Source: Daldinia sp. FL1419
Taxonomy: Eukaryota > Ascomycota > Sordariomycetes > Xylariales > Hypoxylaceae
Reading direction: 5' to 3'
DNA: 64,000 nt
NCBI GenBank assembly: GCA_025201765.1
Contig: MU623348.1
Location: 310,001 to 374,000 of the forward strand
Below the pieces are notes generated by a model. The model had not been told where the DNA came from. It did not search any database and saw only the letters and a list, made by a program, of their open reading frames with translations. Below are positions 1 to 11,982 of the stretch, piece after piece (the first letter of the stretch is position 1; each line of letters begins with the position of its first letter). Both the position numbers and the translations under genes were made by a program.

Positions 1-635
1 GGCTTAAGCCTGCTTAAACGGTAAGTCAATGGCTAGAGGCTCGACAACCATGAACATGACGTGGGTCTACGGCTCTATGCTGCTTCGTACTACGTAAACA
101 TTTACATATCATTATACGTCTGCTTTTCCGATGTCGCTAGCGACTCGGTTATACGCGTACCGAGGTATTATTTAGCTTACAGATACTTTTTTTCTGTTTG
201 TCCTGTTCGAGCACATTATTATCCAAACCGAGACAAGGCATCGCATCACACTGCAAGAAGTAGGTAGCGCGTCAGCGCGTAAGGCGAGCGATCACAGATA
301 AACATCGAGTGAGACCGAATAAGGAGCGACTTAGCACATGAGAATGCATTTGTTAGCCTCGTATCTAGGCGAATATGTCTAGTGACATTCCTCCCATCTA
401 ATGTAAATGATTAATTCATGATAGTACATGAGGACAAAGAGCCGACCAAAAATGCCATCAAGTTGGACTTCATCTCTCCCATCTCCTCTCACATACTTAT
501 TATCCCATAGAATGAGGCTATAACCTCACCTATAATCGGGTTCTGGTTACATATCAAGAAAACCTTCTGGCAAGCAGCAAACTGGGTCGAATGTTTCAAA
601 CGAGGCGGTCAGTTGTACCGTTGCACCGCAGCGAT
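1..635. other. intergenic, no gene seen
   Basis: No coding pattern with family resemblance or plausible splice structure was found. The short open frames here are low-complexity and lack codon-like texture. Confidence 0.6.
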
Positions 636-3600
636 TCAACCACGGAACAAAGCAAAGTCCATCAGTCTGGATCTCGGTTTTCGGTTGCCAGAAACCCCGT
701 CACGTTTGCGAACGGAATCGCGGACTTTCGATCGACAGACAGCCTTTTCGCACTGGTTATCAGACCATCCAAGGGCAAGATCGTCTGCCCACCAAACTTT
801 GGCCTTCCCGTCCACCTTGACGGCGACTTGGACCGATGTCAAATTATCGAATCCTTTAAACACCACCGGAATGAGCTCGCAATGATCCGCGGTAGGACAT
901 GCTGAGACGTCAACCGTCAACCAGGCCACCTCCTTCTCCTGTTGAGATTGTTGGTCGAATCGTAAACCAGTGAAGTTAAAGACACAAGGAGAATCCTTAG
1001 TATCGCAGCCGAGGCTGAAACCATTGAGGTTGAATGAGAAGCAGGATGACGAGGCCTGTGGTCCGACACCAATTCTCGCTGTGTCTCGAGGCACACCGGG
1101 ATCAGAGAGGTTCGAAATAGATGATGGTGTAAATTGGAGCATCAGATTTCCCGAAGATGGTATAAATGAAGTAGGGGGTGGGGGAAGAACGCCGAACCCC
1201 TGAGAGAAGTAGAATCGATGGTGTGGGCTCAACATTGGCATCGGGCTGACATCGTGAGGATTTACGCCAGATCCAACTCCGAGGGGTGGCAAATCATCGA
1301 ACTAGGAAAAATGTTAGCTGTCATTCGGTGCCAATTAAGTGTAGGATATTCATCACTTACATTGAGCGTAAAATCTCCTACATCAGCTTTGTTTCCACAG
1401 GCAGTTGCCGAGGGAGCCTCACTTCCGGTAGTCGATCGAGGGGCTAGGCCGGGCGACCTCACAACCACTGTTGACAGTGTGGACGGACCAGGAAGTTCGA
1501 AGTCTTCACGGGCAGAAAAGGCATAGCCTCCAGCATTAGGAGTTAGGCTGGAACCTGCATTTGGGCCTACCGTTGCGACTTGGGCACACCATGAGAATGT
1601 TCTCGAGGACATCGTCAACGTAGTCATTGATATGCATTCGACAGAAGCGCCAGCGGGTAGCTCGGAAGCTGTTGCTGCGGCGGAAACAGGTGGTGGTAGA
1701 CTGGGCATGGGCGAAATGGGCACCGCAGGGACGGACTCCGATTCGGTGCATGATGTTGAGGTGGCTACAGGAGAGTCAGCGCTGGATGCAGTTGTGTTCC
1801 ACCCATTCGTTGGCACGATAGACCATGGGGTTCGTGAGGAGGTAAATGTACCAGTTGGTAGAGCTCCGGACCTACCGGTGCCAGAAGTCTCATCGCATGG
1901 GATGGAGCCGCTATGAGCAATAGGAGTCTCAGTTTCTGTGAACGAATGCTTTAGCGACCATTTATCTTTTATTCATCGAGGGCTCGAGGACGAAAAAAAA
2001 GGTTTTCTTACCTGTTGCCGATAACTCGGGAAGTGTCACAGTACGTGTTAGGACGCCTGGGATAGTTGATACCTCTGTGGTAGTCCCCGAAGGACCCTGT
2101 GCTGCACCGGTGTTCGAAATCCCTTGTCCTCCGGCCCCTGCGCCAGCACCGGCACCGGCTGAACCGCTAACTTGGGGTGTTGGATGGCTAGCCCCGTACC
2201 CCCCAGGAGGAACCGAATCTGTGAATGGAGAAGAACCAGAACCTTGACCGGCGCCAGGATTTACTCCAGATGCGCCAGATCCTGCGGATGGTTGTCCTGA
2301 AGGGCTTCCTCCGTAACCTCCTGGGTTTACAACAGTAACAGTAACCTCACCGGACCCGACAGGAGTGGCATATGTTACGGATGGCGCGTTTGAAAGACCT
2401 TGGCCTCCGGGTCCACCATTCGATCCTGCTGATGGAGCGGTCACGGTAACTGTAGGTAGAGTGCCACCTGCTCCATTACCTCCGTTGCCGCCACCAAATC
2501 CTCCAGAAGGGTTTCCAGGTCCAGCTGCAGAGGACTCCGGTGACGAGCCACTACCCCCGTTACCACTGCCCGATCCCTCTGATGGACTTCCAGGTGCCGT
2601 TACAGTAATAGTAGGCAGTTGCGAATTCCCTCCCCCGTTACCGCCGGGACCTCCGGATGGATTTGCGGGGACAGTGACAGTGACTGCTGTTGGCGAGCCA
2701 GCGCCTCCGTTATTTCCTCCGGGGCCGTTGTTGGGGCCGGTGATAGTGACGATATATGGGTACGAAACCGAGCCGGACACACCCGTAGTGCATGGTGTCG
2801 TGCCTTGGCCATTGGAGCCTCCGGGAAAACCGCCAGGACTACCTGCTGATGCACCTGGTGCTGTCACAGTGATGGTCTGGGGAGCACTCTGACCACCCGG
2901 AACACCTTGGCCACCGGGGCCGCCCTGTCCGCCTGGACCTCCTTGACCACCTGCCGAGCCGCTTGGAGATTCACCTGGCGCTGTTAGCATGACCTCCAAA
3001 AATAAAAAAAGGCAGTAATTCTTACCACCTGAGCCTCCGGATCCTACACCAGTGTTGCTTGGGGACTGTCCTGGCGCTGTCACGGTAATAGTATAAGGAA
3101 CACTCTGGCCGCCGGGACCTCCAGCTCCACCCGCAGGGCTACCCAACGGTCCAGTAGGAACTGTGAAAGTAATGGTTTCTGGTGCACCTGGAGTAATACC
3201 GGTACCAGTAACTGTGATGACAAATGGAGTGGAGCCCTCTCCTGTACCTGGCGACACTCCAGGAGCCGTTAGCGTGATAGTATGGACGTTACTGCCACCT
3301 CCTGAGCCTCCTGGGCCTCCTGAGCCTCCAGGTCCACTAGCGGGATTAGTAGGAGACCCTCCGGGAGCAGTAATGGTGATTGTCTGGGGGATACCCTGTC
3401 CACCTGGTCCGCCTCCAGCACCACCGCCAGGAGCATTGCCAGTACCGGTAACTGTAACGACATTCGGGTTGGAAGAGCCGGGTCCGCTTCCTGTTAGGCA
3501 TGGCGAAGTTTCAGAACCGCTGGGTAATCCGTTCGGAGCTGTTACTGTGATGGTCTGCGGAACACCCTGTCCACCTGCGCCACCAGAGCCTTCAGGCCCT

Positions 3601-5052
3601 CCGGAGCCTCCGGAACTACCGGGACCTCCAGGAACTCCAGAACCATTTCCAGAGCCACTTCCAGAACCGCTTCCAGTACCGCTTCCAGTACCACTTCCAG
3701 GGCTAGTCGGCGATACTACAGGCGCGGTGATAGTGAGCGTCTCGATAACACTTGGGCCACCGGAGACTCCAGGTAAGGTTAGCGTGATCGTTTCGATAGT
3801 GCTCTGGCTACCAGAGCCCCCAGGGCTTCCAGAGCCAGATCCGCCGGCAGGGTTGCTTGGTGATCCTCCTGGTGCAGTCAATGTGATAGTTGGGGGAATA
3901 CCTTGACCGCCTGCGCCTCCAGGACTGCCAGACTCAGAAGGTTCAGACCAAATAGTTGTTTCGGAGGGAACTCCTTGACCGCCTGGGCCAGTTTCCGATC
4001 CCGAACCCCCACCATTGCCGGTAGATTCACAAGAGGTAGTAGTCGCAGCTGTCTGAGGGACCCCCTGACCATTCGGGCCACTTCCGGAACCAGAGCCAGA
4101 GCCAGAGCCAGAAGAACCTGACCCGGAGCCTGCACCAGAACCGGAGCCCGACCCAGAGCCTGATCCGGGGCCTGAACTCCCGGGACTTCCAGCTGTCTGT
4201 GAAGGAAAGACAACAACAATTGTCTCAGAACTTTCTGGGCCATTTGGTCCTCCTTGGCCGGCGCCACTTGGTGAGCCTCCAGGAGCTGTGATTGTGATGG
4301 TGGCGAATGGAGTATTTCCAACGCCTCCAGAAAGGGTCTCAGTGTAAGTGGCAGGAAATTGGCCTGGAGAAGAAGAGATACCGAAAGGGCCTGGGGGAAT
4401 AGTTGAGACTCCAGGTAAGCCTCCCGTCGATTGTCCACCTGGCCCGCCTTGTCCACCTGGCCCACCTTGTCCACCAGCGCCACCCCCACCAGGGTTGGTG
4501 ATAGTGTAAGTAATGGGAACACCCGAAACCGTGTTGCTAGGAGCAGGAGGTAGAGTGATAGTAAGGTAATCAGTAGACCAGGGGACAGTGCCAAACCATT
4601 CTGTAGAACAAGGAACAGTGATGGTTCTAGAAGGAGACCAAGCCACAGGCGAAGTAGAAGTTTGGAGGACATTAGTACCAGAATTCGAGCCGAAACCACC
4701 GGGGCCACCTTGACCAGGAACTGGAGTGAAAGTAGAAACAACAGTAGAGATGACAGTAGAGAAAACAGTGGGAAGATTGTACGGATTAACAGTCACAAAG
4801 ATGGTATGGGCAGGACAAGTTCCAGCGCCATTACCACCTCCATTTTCGCCACCATTCCCGTTTCCACTTCCGCTTCCGCTTCCACCAGCCGAAGAAGGTC
4901 TCCAGGACTTGTTAGCATCATCAATCAACAGACATACCACTAGGTCAGGTAAGTATTCGAACAATCACTCACCCGTTGCCGTATCCCTGAGCCGTGGCCA
5001 ATCCCACAAGCCCAGAGGCCCCTAGGGCCCCAAGAAGGGCGTTTCTTCGCAT
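636..5052 (-). CDS. large secreted Gly/Ser/Pro-rich repeat cell-surface protein with a conserved C-terminal domain
   Basis: Four exons give 1402 residues: 5052-4973, 4899-2012, 1935-1361 and 1301-636. All junctions keep frame. Exon 1 encodes a signal peptide (MRRNALLGALGASGLVGLATAQ). Residues about 60-250 are Thr/Val-rich. Residues about 230-985 are a long Gly/Ser/Pro region with many copies of a TITVTAPGGSP-like unit separated by Gly-Gly-Ser and Gly-Gln linkers. Residues about 1180-1350 form a cysteine-containing globular domain beginning FDDLPP and containing HRFYFSQGFGVL. This resembles the C-terminal domain of fungal surface proteins catalogued, as I recall, as DUF7371. A basic tail with dibasic sites follows; no GPI tail is seen. 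The likely role is wall or surface protein, with the repeats as an O-glycosylated stalk. Exon 2 also holds a possible extra in-frame 45-base intron at 3025-2981. The Gly-rich repeats leave long open antisense frames, which are shadows. Confidence 0.82.
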
Positions 5053-5089
5053 CTTTGACGTAGTCTGCAGTTCAGTATATGTTGACTAG

Positions 5090-5270
5090 GTTGGTAGAAC
5101 TTGGTGATGGGTAAGAGGGGACAGTGGCTGATAGATTTACGATGAGATTGAGAAATTGAGAGAGGTTGAAGAAACAGAAGATGGAGAGATGGAGAGATTG
5201 GGAGACTGAAAGCTGGAGAGATAGGGGAGAATTAGAAGAGAAACTTGTGGGAGAAAATTTTGGCTTGAAA
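5090..5270 (-). promoter_or_regulatory. CT-rich leader/core promoter of the repeat-protein gene
   Basis: On the minus strand, about 180 bases just upstream of the start at 5052 are strongly pyrimidine-rich (seen as GAGA-type purines on the plus strand). CT-rich tracts just 5' of the start codon are common at fungal transcription starts. No distinct TATA box was seen. Confidence 0.45.
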
Positions 5271-6625
5271 CACTGCTTCTGTTGTGCCTTCCCGACTAAC
5301 ATGGGAGTCTCCCTCTTTACTAGAAGAGGGAGGGAAAGAGCTGGCGGCAGAGCGTCATAATGTGTGTCATAATGTGTCCTAACATGGCAGTCTCGACAAC
5401 AGATGGTAAGTACGTTCGGTATACTCCCACTTAATGAATCTGTTGAGCTTTAGGTGTATACTTCACGTTGCGCTTGCTTTCATGCGAGGCACTCAACTGG
5501 TGAGAGTATGAAGTGCTCCACACGAGAAGGCTTCAACCACGATACAAGAAAAGGCAATATGAGAAAGTGACATTATCTCTTCTTTAGTATACATATCTTA
5601 GTTACAAGTTTCTCTTAAACGCCGGGGTTATTAAGCGAATAGGCACATAATTCATCAAAACTCACAACTTAGGTACCTAGCCATGAGGATAAGTCTATCG
5701 TGTACACGTACCAAATAGTCACTGACGATAGGGTGTGTAAGTTGTAATGTAGATGGGAAGGTGCTCCTGTCTCGATATGGCGGATACCCAAACTTTCAGT
5801 TGTCTGGTATGACTATGACGTGATTTCGTTGGCCGTAACTTCCAAGATGTCAATAAATCTGACGTAGTTTCCTTGATTAAACAGGATATCGTATCATCGT
5901 ACTAGATGGACATGCTCAGGAGGCTCTTTCCCAAGGATTTGACTCTGAAAGCTTTAGTAATTGAAACAATAACAGATAGGCGCCCCCCAACGTAGACTGA
6001 AAAGAAGGTGCATGGTCTTAATATGATTGACGTAATCTGGTGGTAAATTCACCAGAGGTAAAACTATAGAACATGCTGTGTTTCGCTGGATTAAGTGTGT
6101 GCCTATTTCCCCTGTTAGAACTCAACACTATTATGAATCAATCTCGAGACTTCATATCTTAAATGAAGCACCTACCACCAAGAAGATCTGTAACCTAGAA
6201 TGTTAGCTAGGAGCAGGTACACGTGCTTGTAAGTCGAGATTCATAGCGGCTGTGTATAACTATTGATAACTCATGTATCGATTAACTCCCTGATGGGGAG
6301 TGTGTTGGATTTAATGAAAGATACGGAAAATGAAGACTGGAAATATGTGACATACTTACGGAGCATACCAATAAAAACCATAGGAATGATTCATTCTTAT
6401 ATTTGAATAGCATCGTTTGTCTAGGTAGAATACTTTTATCAATACTTCCACGTGTGCATATTAGGTAGAAGTAACAGTTATATTCAGGGCTGAGCTTCGC
6501 TATGTTCGTCATCGCGAGCTACATTCAACTCCCGTGATACCCAAATCTTGATTCTCGAGATGTAAGGCTGGGGGTATAATTCCTCATAAATTCATTATTA
6601 GGTAAGACGCGAGCGTCGCACATAA
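5271..6625. other. intergenic, AT-rich, no gene seen
   Basis: Upstream region of the repeat-protein gene. It holds one TAGGTACCTA motif near 5670 and no convincing coding structure on either strand. Confidence 0.55.
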
Positions 6626-7618
6626 TCATACGGGGTTATCCACATAGGGCGGAGGAGGTTCTTCAGGGTTGTGTTCCTGTGAGTCCCTTTGCGGCGCGGT
6701 AGGTGAAGAGATAGATGCAGCAACGGGGGCAGATTGATTCGGCCCTCTTGCTTGTTGCTCGAGCTTGGCTGTCCAAAGCGCAGCCCCTGCAGCGGAAGTA
6801 AGAAGAAAAAAGAAAGATAGAACAGGTATGAGCCCAAGTACCATCGCTATGGTGCCGAACCACGTATAATCCCACATCCTGCTCCTAATCTCTTGCTTCT
6901 GTTCCTTCTTCGTCAAGCCCCTAAGCTCGAACCACCTATAATGCGCAAATGTTCCAAGCCGGGCGCCCGTAATGATAATAAAAGCCAGCGTGCCAACCTT
7001 TGGGATAAGATTGAGAGGTAAGAATACGATCAGCTCAACGATCTGAATTAAGCTCCACGGCTGGTAGACCGCGGAACTTGTGGGCTTGCCTAATTTCTTG
7101 ACGGAGTTGGGCGCATCTGGGAACAGTAGTCGGTGCGGCGCAATGAGGGTCTCGAGATCTTTATCCAAGAGGGTTGCCTACAAAGCATTAGTATTAAATG
7201 CCGTCAGGTTATCTGCGGCAAGAATCTGCATGATTCTTCGTGGAGTAAGAAAACATACATCGAAGACATCTACGCGACATTCATCAACGAAGAAGCCCTC
7301 AAATAAGCCCTGGATGATAACTAGCCCCTCGCCTAGCACCAGGACCACAGCGCTGACCCACGCACCCCATCCGTGAAAGATGGCCAGGAATGCATACTGA
7401 GGTAAAAATGCAAACATAAAAAGGATCGTGTACACTAGGAACGAGATAATCGAGAGAGGGAGTAATCGGCCAAAGAAAAGAGGATAGTATGCTGGATGAC
7501 GTAAGAAGTGATAGATGCCTCGAAGAGGATATGAGGCCGCGATTAACGCCCTCGAAATATAGGAAGCGAGCCTTGCCAGCGGTCGCATAGCGCGGGGAGA
7601 GCGATTTTGGGATTCCAT
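6626..7618 (-). CDS. EI24/RRT8-like multipass membrane protein
   Basis: Two exons (7618-7259 and 7177-6626) joined in phase 0 give 303 residues. The intron runs from GTATGT to TTGTAG. Four or more hydrophobic segments are visible: about residues 55-80 (LSIISFLVYTILFMFAFLP), 85-110, 140-165 (IVELIVFLPLNLIPKVGTL) and 210-240. The tail is a Pro-rich cytosolic stretch ending EEPPPPYVDNPV. The layout, with PLRGIYHFLRHP before the first membrane segment and a VGTLAFIIITGARLG core, fits the EI24 superfamily. In fungi this includes the RRT8/LDS proteins of lipid droplets and the spore wall. Exact function is not known. The PPPPY near the end could be a WW-domain ligand, as in Rsp5 substrates; that is inference. 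Confidence 0.78.
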
Positions 7619-8223
7619 TTCATTATAGTCTTAAGGTATTGAAAGATGAACAAATTGAAGAATGATCGGACTTTGCTTGGAGTTTGATGTTGTAACCTGT
7701 AAGCTGGCTGTATGCAATAAAGCGAATACTGACGACACTGCTGCGACGCATGCTGTAACATCCTTATCGATAGCGCCTGACGCGTACAGCGCACCATAGC
7801 AAACATAATCTAGCACCAATAACCCAACCCCTCAAGATTAGCAATCTACAATAACGTTCAATCATATGCTACCAGCAATTGGATTTAGAGGAAGTTTACT
7901 CTTTAGATTTCTTGTTACGAGAACCTTGTGTAATAGTATCTAAGCTCCGAGGTAGATACGTGCGACCAAATCCCTCAAACTCCTTTTGTCATTGCCTTGA
8001 CGAATCCCACCACCGGCAAAATGAGTGAAAAGTCATTCACGTAAAACAAATCAAACTTCTCGACCTCCTTATGCATCTAGCCTTCACATTATCCCGCCTA
8101 TGGCCACTGCCTAGCGCCATGAATCTTTCGTATCTTTGATAGGGTAACGCTAAAACTAGCATGCGCGCAAGCAAACGAGAAAAAAAGAGGGTAGCCCATC
8201 AATGGATTGCATGTTATATCCCC
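7619..8223. other. intergenic between the EI24-like and BBE-like genes
   Basis: Promoter side of the EI24-like gene and 3' side of the oxidase. No further gene or structured element was seen. Confidence 0.5.
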
Positions 8224-9752
8224 CTACGCCTCAATAGACTGAGGGTTTGCAAACACATTGTCCGGGTCTATAACCGCCTTCAATCGTTTCAATCTCTGGT
8301 ACTGCTCCTCTCCATAGTAGAGCGTGTTTGCTTCATCTCTCCCGAAACTGGGGTCGGTATAGTTGGAGTACGCGCCGTAGCCCGGAAGGCGGGTCGTCAT
8401 GGCTGCCGTCAATCTATGGATGAATTCGAGACCTTCTGCAGGGAGGACTTTTTCGTTGTCAACGTAGCCGTATAATTGGGTAACCCATAGAGCATTACGA
8501 TGCGCAAATGCAGAGAAGCTCTCATCCTTAGCACTGATCTGGCTGTCGGCACCACCGTAAAGATCGATCATGATGAAATATTGGATAGGTGCAGTTGCAC
8601 CTTCCTTGAAGAGAAGGGTAAAGAAATCCGTCAGCGATTCGGCGGTAAAACCCGGCTCGGGTACTACGACACTTTTGGCGAAAAAATTGGCTTGTTCCGA
8701 GTAATCGTTCGGGACGTCTATGTCTCGGCCTTGGTTGAGTAGCTTGAGAGAGGTTGCCCAATCCACCTGTTTGATTTCGATAGTTGGAAACTCGGGAACA
8801 CCCTTTAGCAATGCTGGTAAGACCCTTAGCACAAATTCGTCAAGAGGTCCTAAGTAGGTGCCCGCCACTGCGAAATAGTCTGATGCCACAGTTACACTGA
8901 GTCCCAACCGGCGGTCGACAATAGACCCATCGTGAACGAATGCTTGGATGTGCTGGAAGGCTTTGACAGCGCTTTCAACGCTCTTTGTCGCGTCACTAAT
9001 CTTCACGTCCCAGTGTATTACAGAATCAGGCGCGGGAATTGTGTTAAGCCGGAATGCTATCGCAATGCCAAAAGAGTCAGCTGCACCTCGCATCGCCTTG
9101 AGTAGGAGATTGATTATTAGCAAATTTGGCCTGTTTGGTGAGCTTATGAAATAATCGTGTGGACACTTACATAAAATAGATCAGGATTGTGATTTTCTTT
9201 GGCAACTACCAATTGCCCATTGGCTAATACCACCCAGATCTTCGAGATACGATCCATGGCGAGACCCCAAGCACGAGAGAAGAATCCGTAGCCACCATGT
9301 GTGAAGTGCCCGCCAACTCCAACACCTGCACAGGTACCGTGAGGGAGGGCGCGCTTCCAGCCTGTACGCTGGTTGATGGCTCGAGCTAATGCGCCCAGTC
9401 GTATGCCACTCCCGACGACAAAACAACCCTGGTTTCCCATTGCGGCGATAGTTCGAAATTGCGATTCTCTGAGGTCTATTACTATAGCTCCATCGACTCC
9501 TCCATTGCTGTAGGAGGCGTAAGAGTGTCCGCCGGATCGAGCTTGCACCTTGAATCCATGTCTGCCTGCAAAAGTCACCGCGTCGCTAATATGATCAGCT
9601 GTGGTTGGAACGACAACAACGGCCGGGGTGACCGGAAGGCGTAGGTTGTAAGTTGATGAATACTTGGCCCAGTCAGGGTCCACTGGTGTCTTGAAAGGGA
9701 TCCCCTTATCTGTTAGCCGCTCTATAAGAGAAGCGATGGCGGTGGATGTCAT
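8224..9752 (-). CDS. BBE-like FAD-linked oxidoreductase (bicovalent flavin)
   Basis: Two exons (9752-9171 and 9096-8224) in phase 0 give 484 residues, a normal length for intracellular members. The N-terminal FAD_binding_4 domain (about residues 38-210) contains RSGGHSY with His76, the usual 8-alpha-histidyl attachment site. PHGTCAGVGVGGH contains Cys141, the usual 6-S-cysteinyl site, so bicovalent FAD is predicted. The C-terminal BBE motif is present at the end (YYGEEQYQRLKRLKAVIDP and FANPQS). No signal peptide is seen at the chosen start, so it is probably cytosolic, unlike secreted carbohydrate oxidases of the family. Relatives oxidise sugars, alkaloids or polyketide intermediates; the substrate cannot be read from the sequence. 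No biosynthetic backbone gene lies next to it. Confidence 0.9.
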
Positions 9753-11018
9753 TTTGTTACTACCGTTAACTATCGAATCTTAGCGATAACGAGGTGAAAT
9801 ATGACGAGTTATGGTAATTAGAATCGATTGAGAAGCCTTCAATCTTTCTCGAAGTTTTTTCACGGAAGGTTCCTGCTTCAAAGTTCGCGCGAATCGAAAC
9901 AGTCCTACTTCAAGTATCTGGCAACGATGCGTGGTTCGCAGCGAAGGATACGACCGGCGTTTTAGTAGATTGGGAACAACTGGTACAATTTCTGGTAAAA
10001 TACTACTAGAGATACGAGTAAAATACCCAGCAAGCATGCGATTAGAGAAGGATGTGACACTTTTAGGTAGACCTCCTGATATCTTAGGTAAGTACTTGCA
10101 CACATACCTGGGTACAAACAAATCATAGGTATCAACCCGGCTACTAAGTACTAAACCAAGTGACTAACAAACAATACCGATACATTAGTGCCTTCCAATG
10201 TAAACTCATACTAAAGAAATTCACCAGATAATGGATAGTACGACCGGTAATCGTAGGTCCTGTGCCTAACGGATCACTTTTACTAGAACCAGTGAGGTAT
10301 CTTTTTGATAACGCGTATCTACTTACCTAGGTACCTACCTAGGTATGTATGTAAGTCAGGCTTACACCACTACTTACAGGGTAGATCAATTAGTTTAGTA
10401 CCTACGCAAATCAAACGCGTCGCATCTTCCAGTAACCTTCTATTTAGTATGAGTTAAATCGGTACGTCATCTTTCGCTAAATGCCCATAGATATCGTGTT
10501 CAAATTTACCCCTATCTGAGAATTTAGCTGTCAGGAGATAAGTGGGGACTAGTCAGGAAAAGGAGTATGTCTCCACTATTGTATACATCTATAATGGACA
10601 CGCAGCACCCTCGCTGTTAGTTAGAAGCACGTCAAGCGATATTAACCTAATGTACCTAGGTGCCTAGGGAGGTACCTATACGGCTATTTTACGGCAGCTC
10701 CATTGCTGCTTCTCAACGTTCGCTCTGAAGCCTGAAGAATACTCTAACGGTTTACGTAACTAGGTAGTGTCTATTGAATGATTAGGTAGATGGCGAAGAG
10801 AGTTCAGATGGATTTTAACAAAAGCTGGAGTTTAAGCATCTATAATGATATTGGACGGAATGTATCTATTAAAAGAAGAAACGACTCCATAGAAAGAATT
10901 TGAGGAAAATGTAAAAATTTAACAAGGAGTGGTCAAAGTGGCAAACCAAACGCTATTGGAATGCAAATGATAACAATATTTGTATCGTGGCGCGACATTT
11001 TCTGGCAACTTTATCCTC
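9753..11018. other. intergenic with TACCTAGGTA motifs, no gene seen
   Basis: Contains clustered copies of a palindromic TACCTAGGTA-like motif (about 10322-10350 and 10650-10675). A 113-codon minus-strand open frame at 9780-10121 and its antisense partner lack family resemblance and are not called. Confidence 0.5.
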
Positions 11019-11501
11019 CTAATATATCGTCTCTGGTCTTATGGGGTTTAATGCAAACCCTTGTTCGTCAGTATTACTACCATGCACCGTACTCTGGTCA
11101 CTACTCCGATCACTACTGCTCTGCCTTATACTCTGTTTCCTACTCTGCTGACTTCTCCTCTCGGCATTCTGCCTAATACCACCTTTCCTTAAGTGCTTGA
11201 GTGATGGCTTGAGTAGCTTAAATATTCCCTTCATCCATTGATATAAGAGCTTGCTTGACACTCTAATGGTGAAGAGGATGGAGATAAGCAGGAATGCCCA
11301 CCGATATTTCCATCGAGCTACTCCGTTTCCGCCGTCCTCCTTCACAAATTCAAGAACGTTGCTTCCTGTTATTGTCTGTAAATACATCGTCGTTAGCGTC
11401 GTGGCTTAGAACATGGACGTCTATAAAAGAGAGTAGAGACTCACTGCTATTACAGTTATGGGAAGAAATCCCACGGTAACTGTCAGGGAATAAGTGGGCA
11501 T
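11019..11501 (-). CDS. small two-segment membrane protein, hypothetical
   Basis: Two exons (11501-11445 and 11375-11019) in phase 0 give 137 residues. The intron has a GTGAGT donor, a CGCTAAC branch point and a TTTACAG acceptor. A first hydrophobic stretch (residues about 4-25) spans the splice junction. A second (about 43-60, containing WAFLLISILFTI) is followed by a strongly basic, Lys/Arg/Ser-rich tail. I do not recognise the family. The clean intron signals and the membrane segment rebuilt across the junction support a real gene, but it could be a remnant of a larger one. Confidence 0.45.
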
Positions 11502-11982
11502 AGAGGAGATACAGGGGTATATTCGTCAATCGCTTTTGATGCAGCCCACGAGCACTGATACATATTAGACATGTGATTCCTAGTATATTGGTGACATCGT
11601 TGTATTGTTGTAAAAGCTAAGATGGAGGCTATCTAGGTGGATAGGTCGGTACCTATTTATATGTGTGGGCTTAGGGTTAGGTTGCCTAGTTGCCTGGTTG
11701 CCTAGCTGTAGGGATCCACAGACATATCCCAATACGACATCATTCTATCTCGAGTAAAACGAATTGCTGAGAGTTCAAATGTCTGAGTATACTTCAGGTA
11801 GTGCAACTCGGCTCGTAAATGATTAAACCAGTGGACCTTATGAAACATCGAGAAGGTAGGGCCGGTGAAGATATCACGGCGACGGTCGCTGAATTCTCGC
11901 ATCTTCCTTTCCTCTCTAATATATACAGTGCGGAGTATATACACCCTAATCAGAAGATATCATGAGAAATGTAGGGATGGAG
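11502..11982. other. intergenic, short GGTTGCCTAG repeats
   Basis: Holds an imperfect short tandem repeat of GTTGCCTAG near 11680-11710. No gene seen. Confidence 0.4.

Noticed and set aside
2365..3906. Long plus-strand Pro-rich open frames (175 and 247 codons)
   Set aside because: They are antisense to the Gly/Ser repeat exon; repeated GGN/TCN codons leave the other strand open as Pro/Val runs.
9780..10128. Overlapping open frames of 113 and 65 codons on opposite strands
   Set aside because: No recognised motif, no splice-consistent extension, and neither is clearly preferred.
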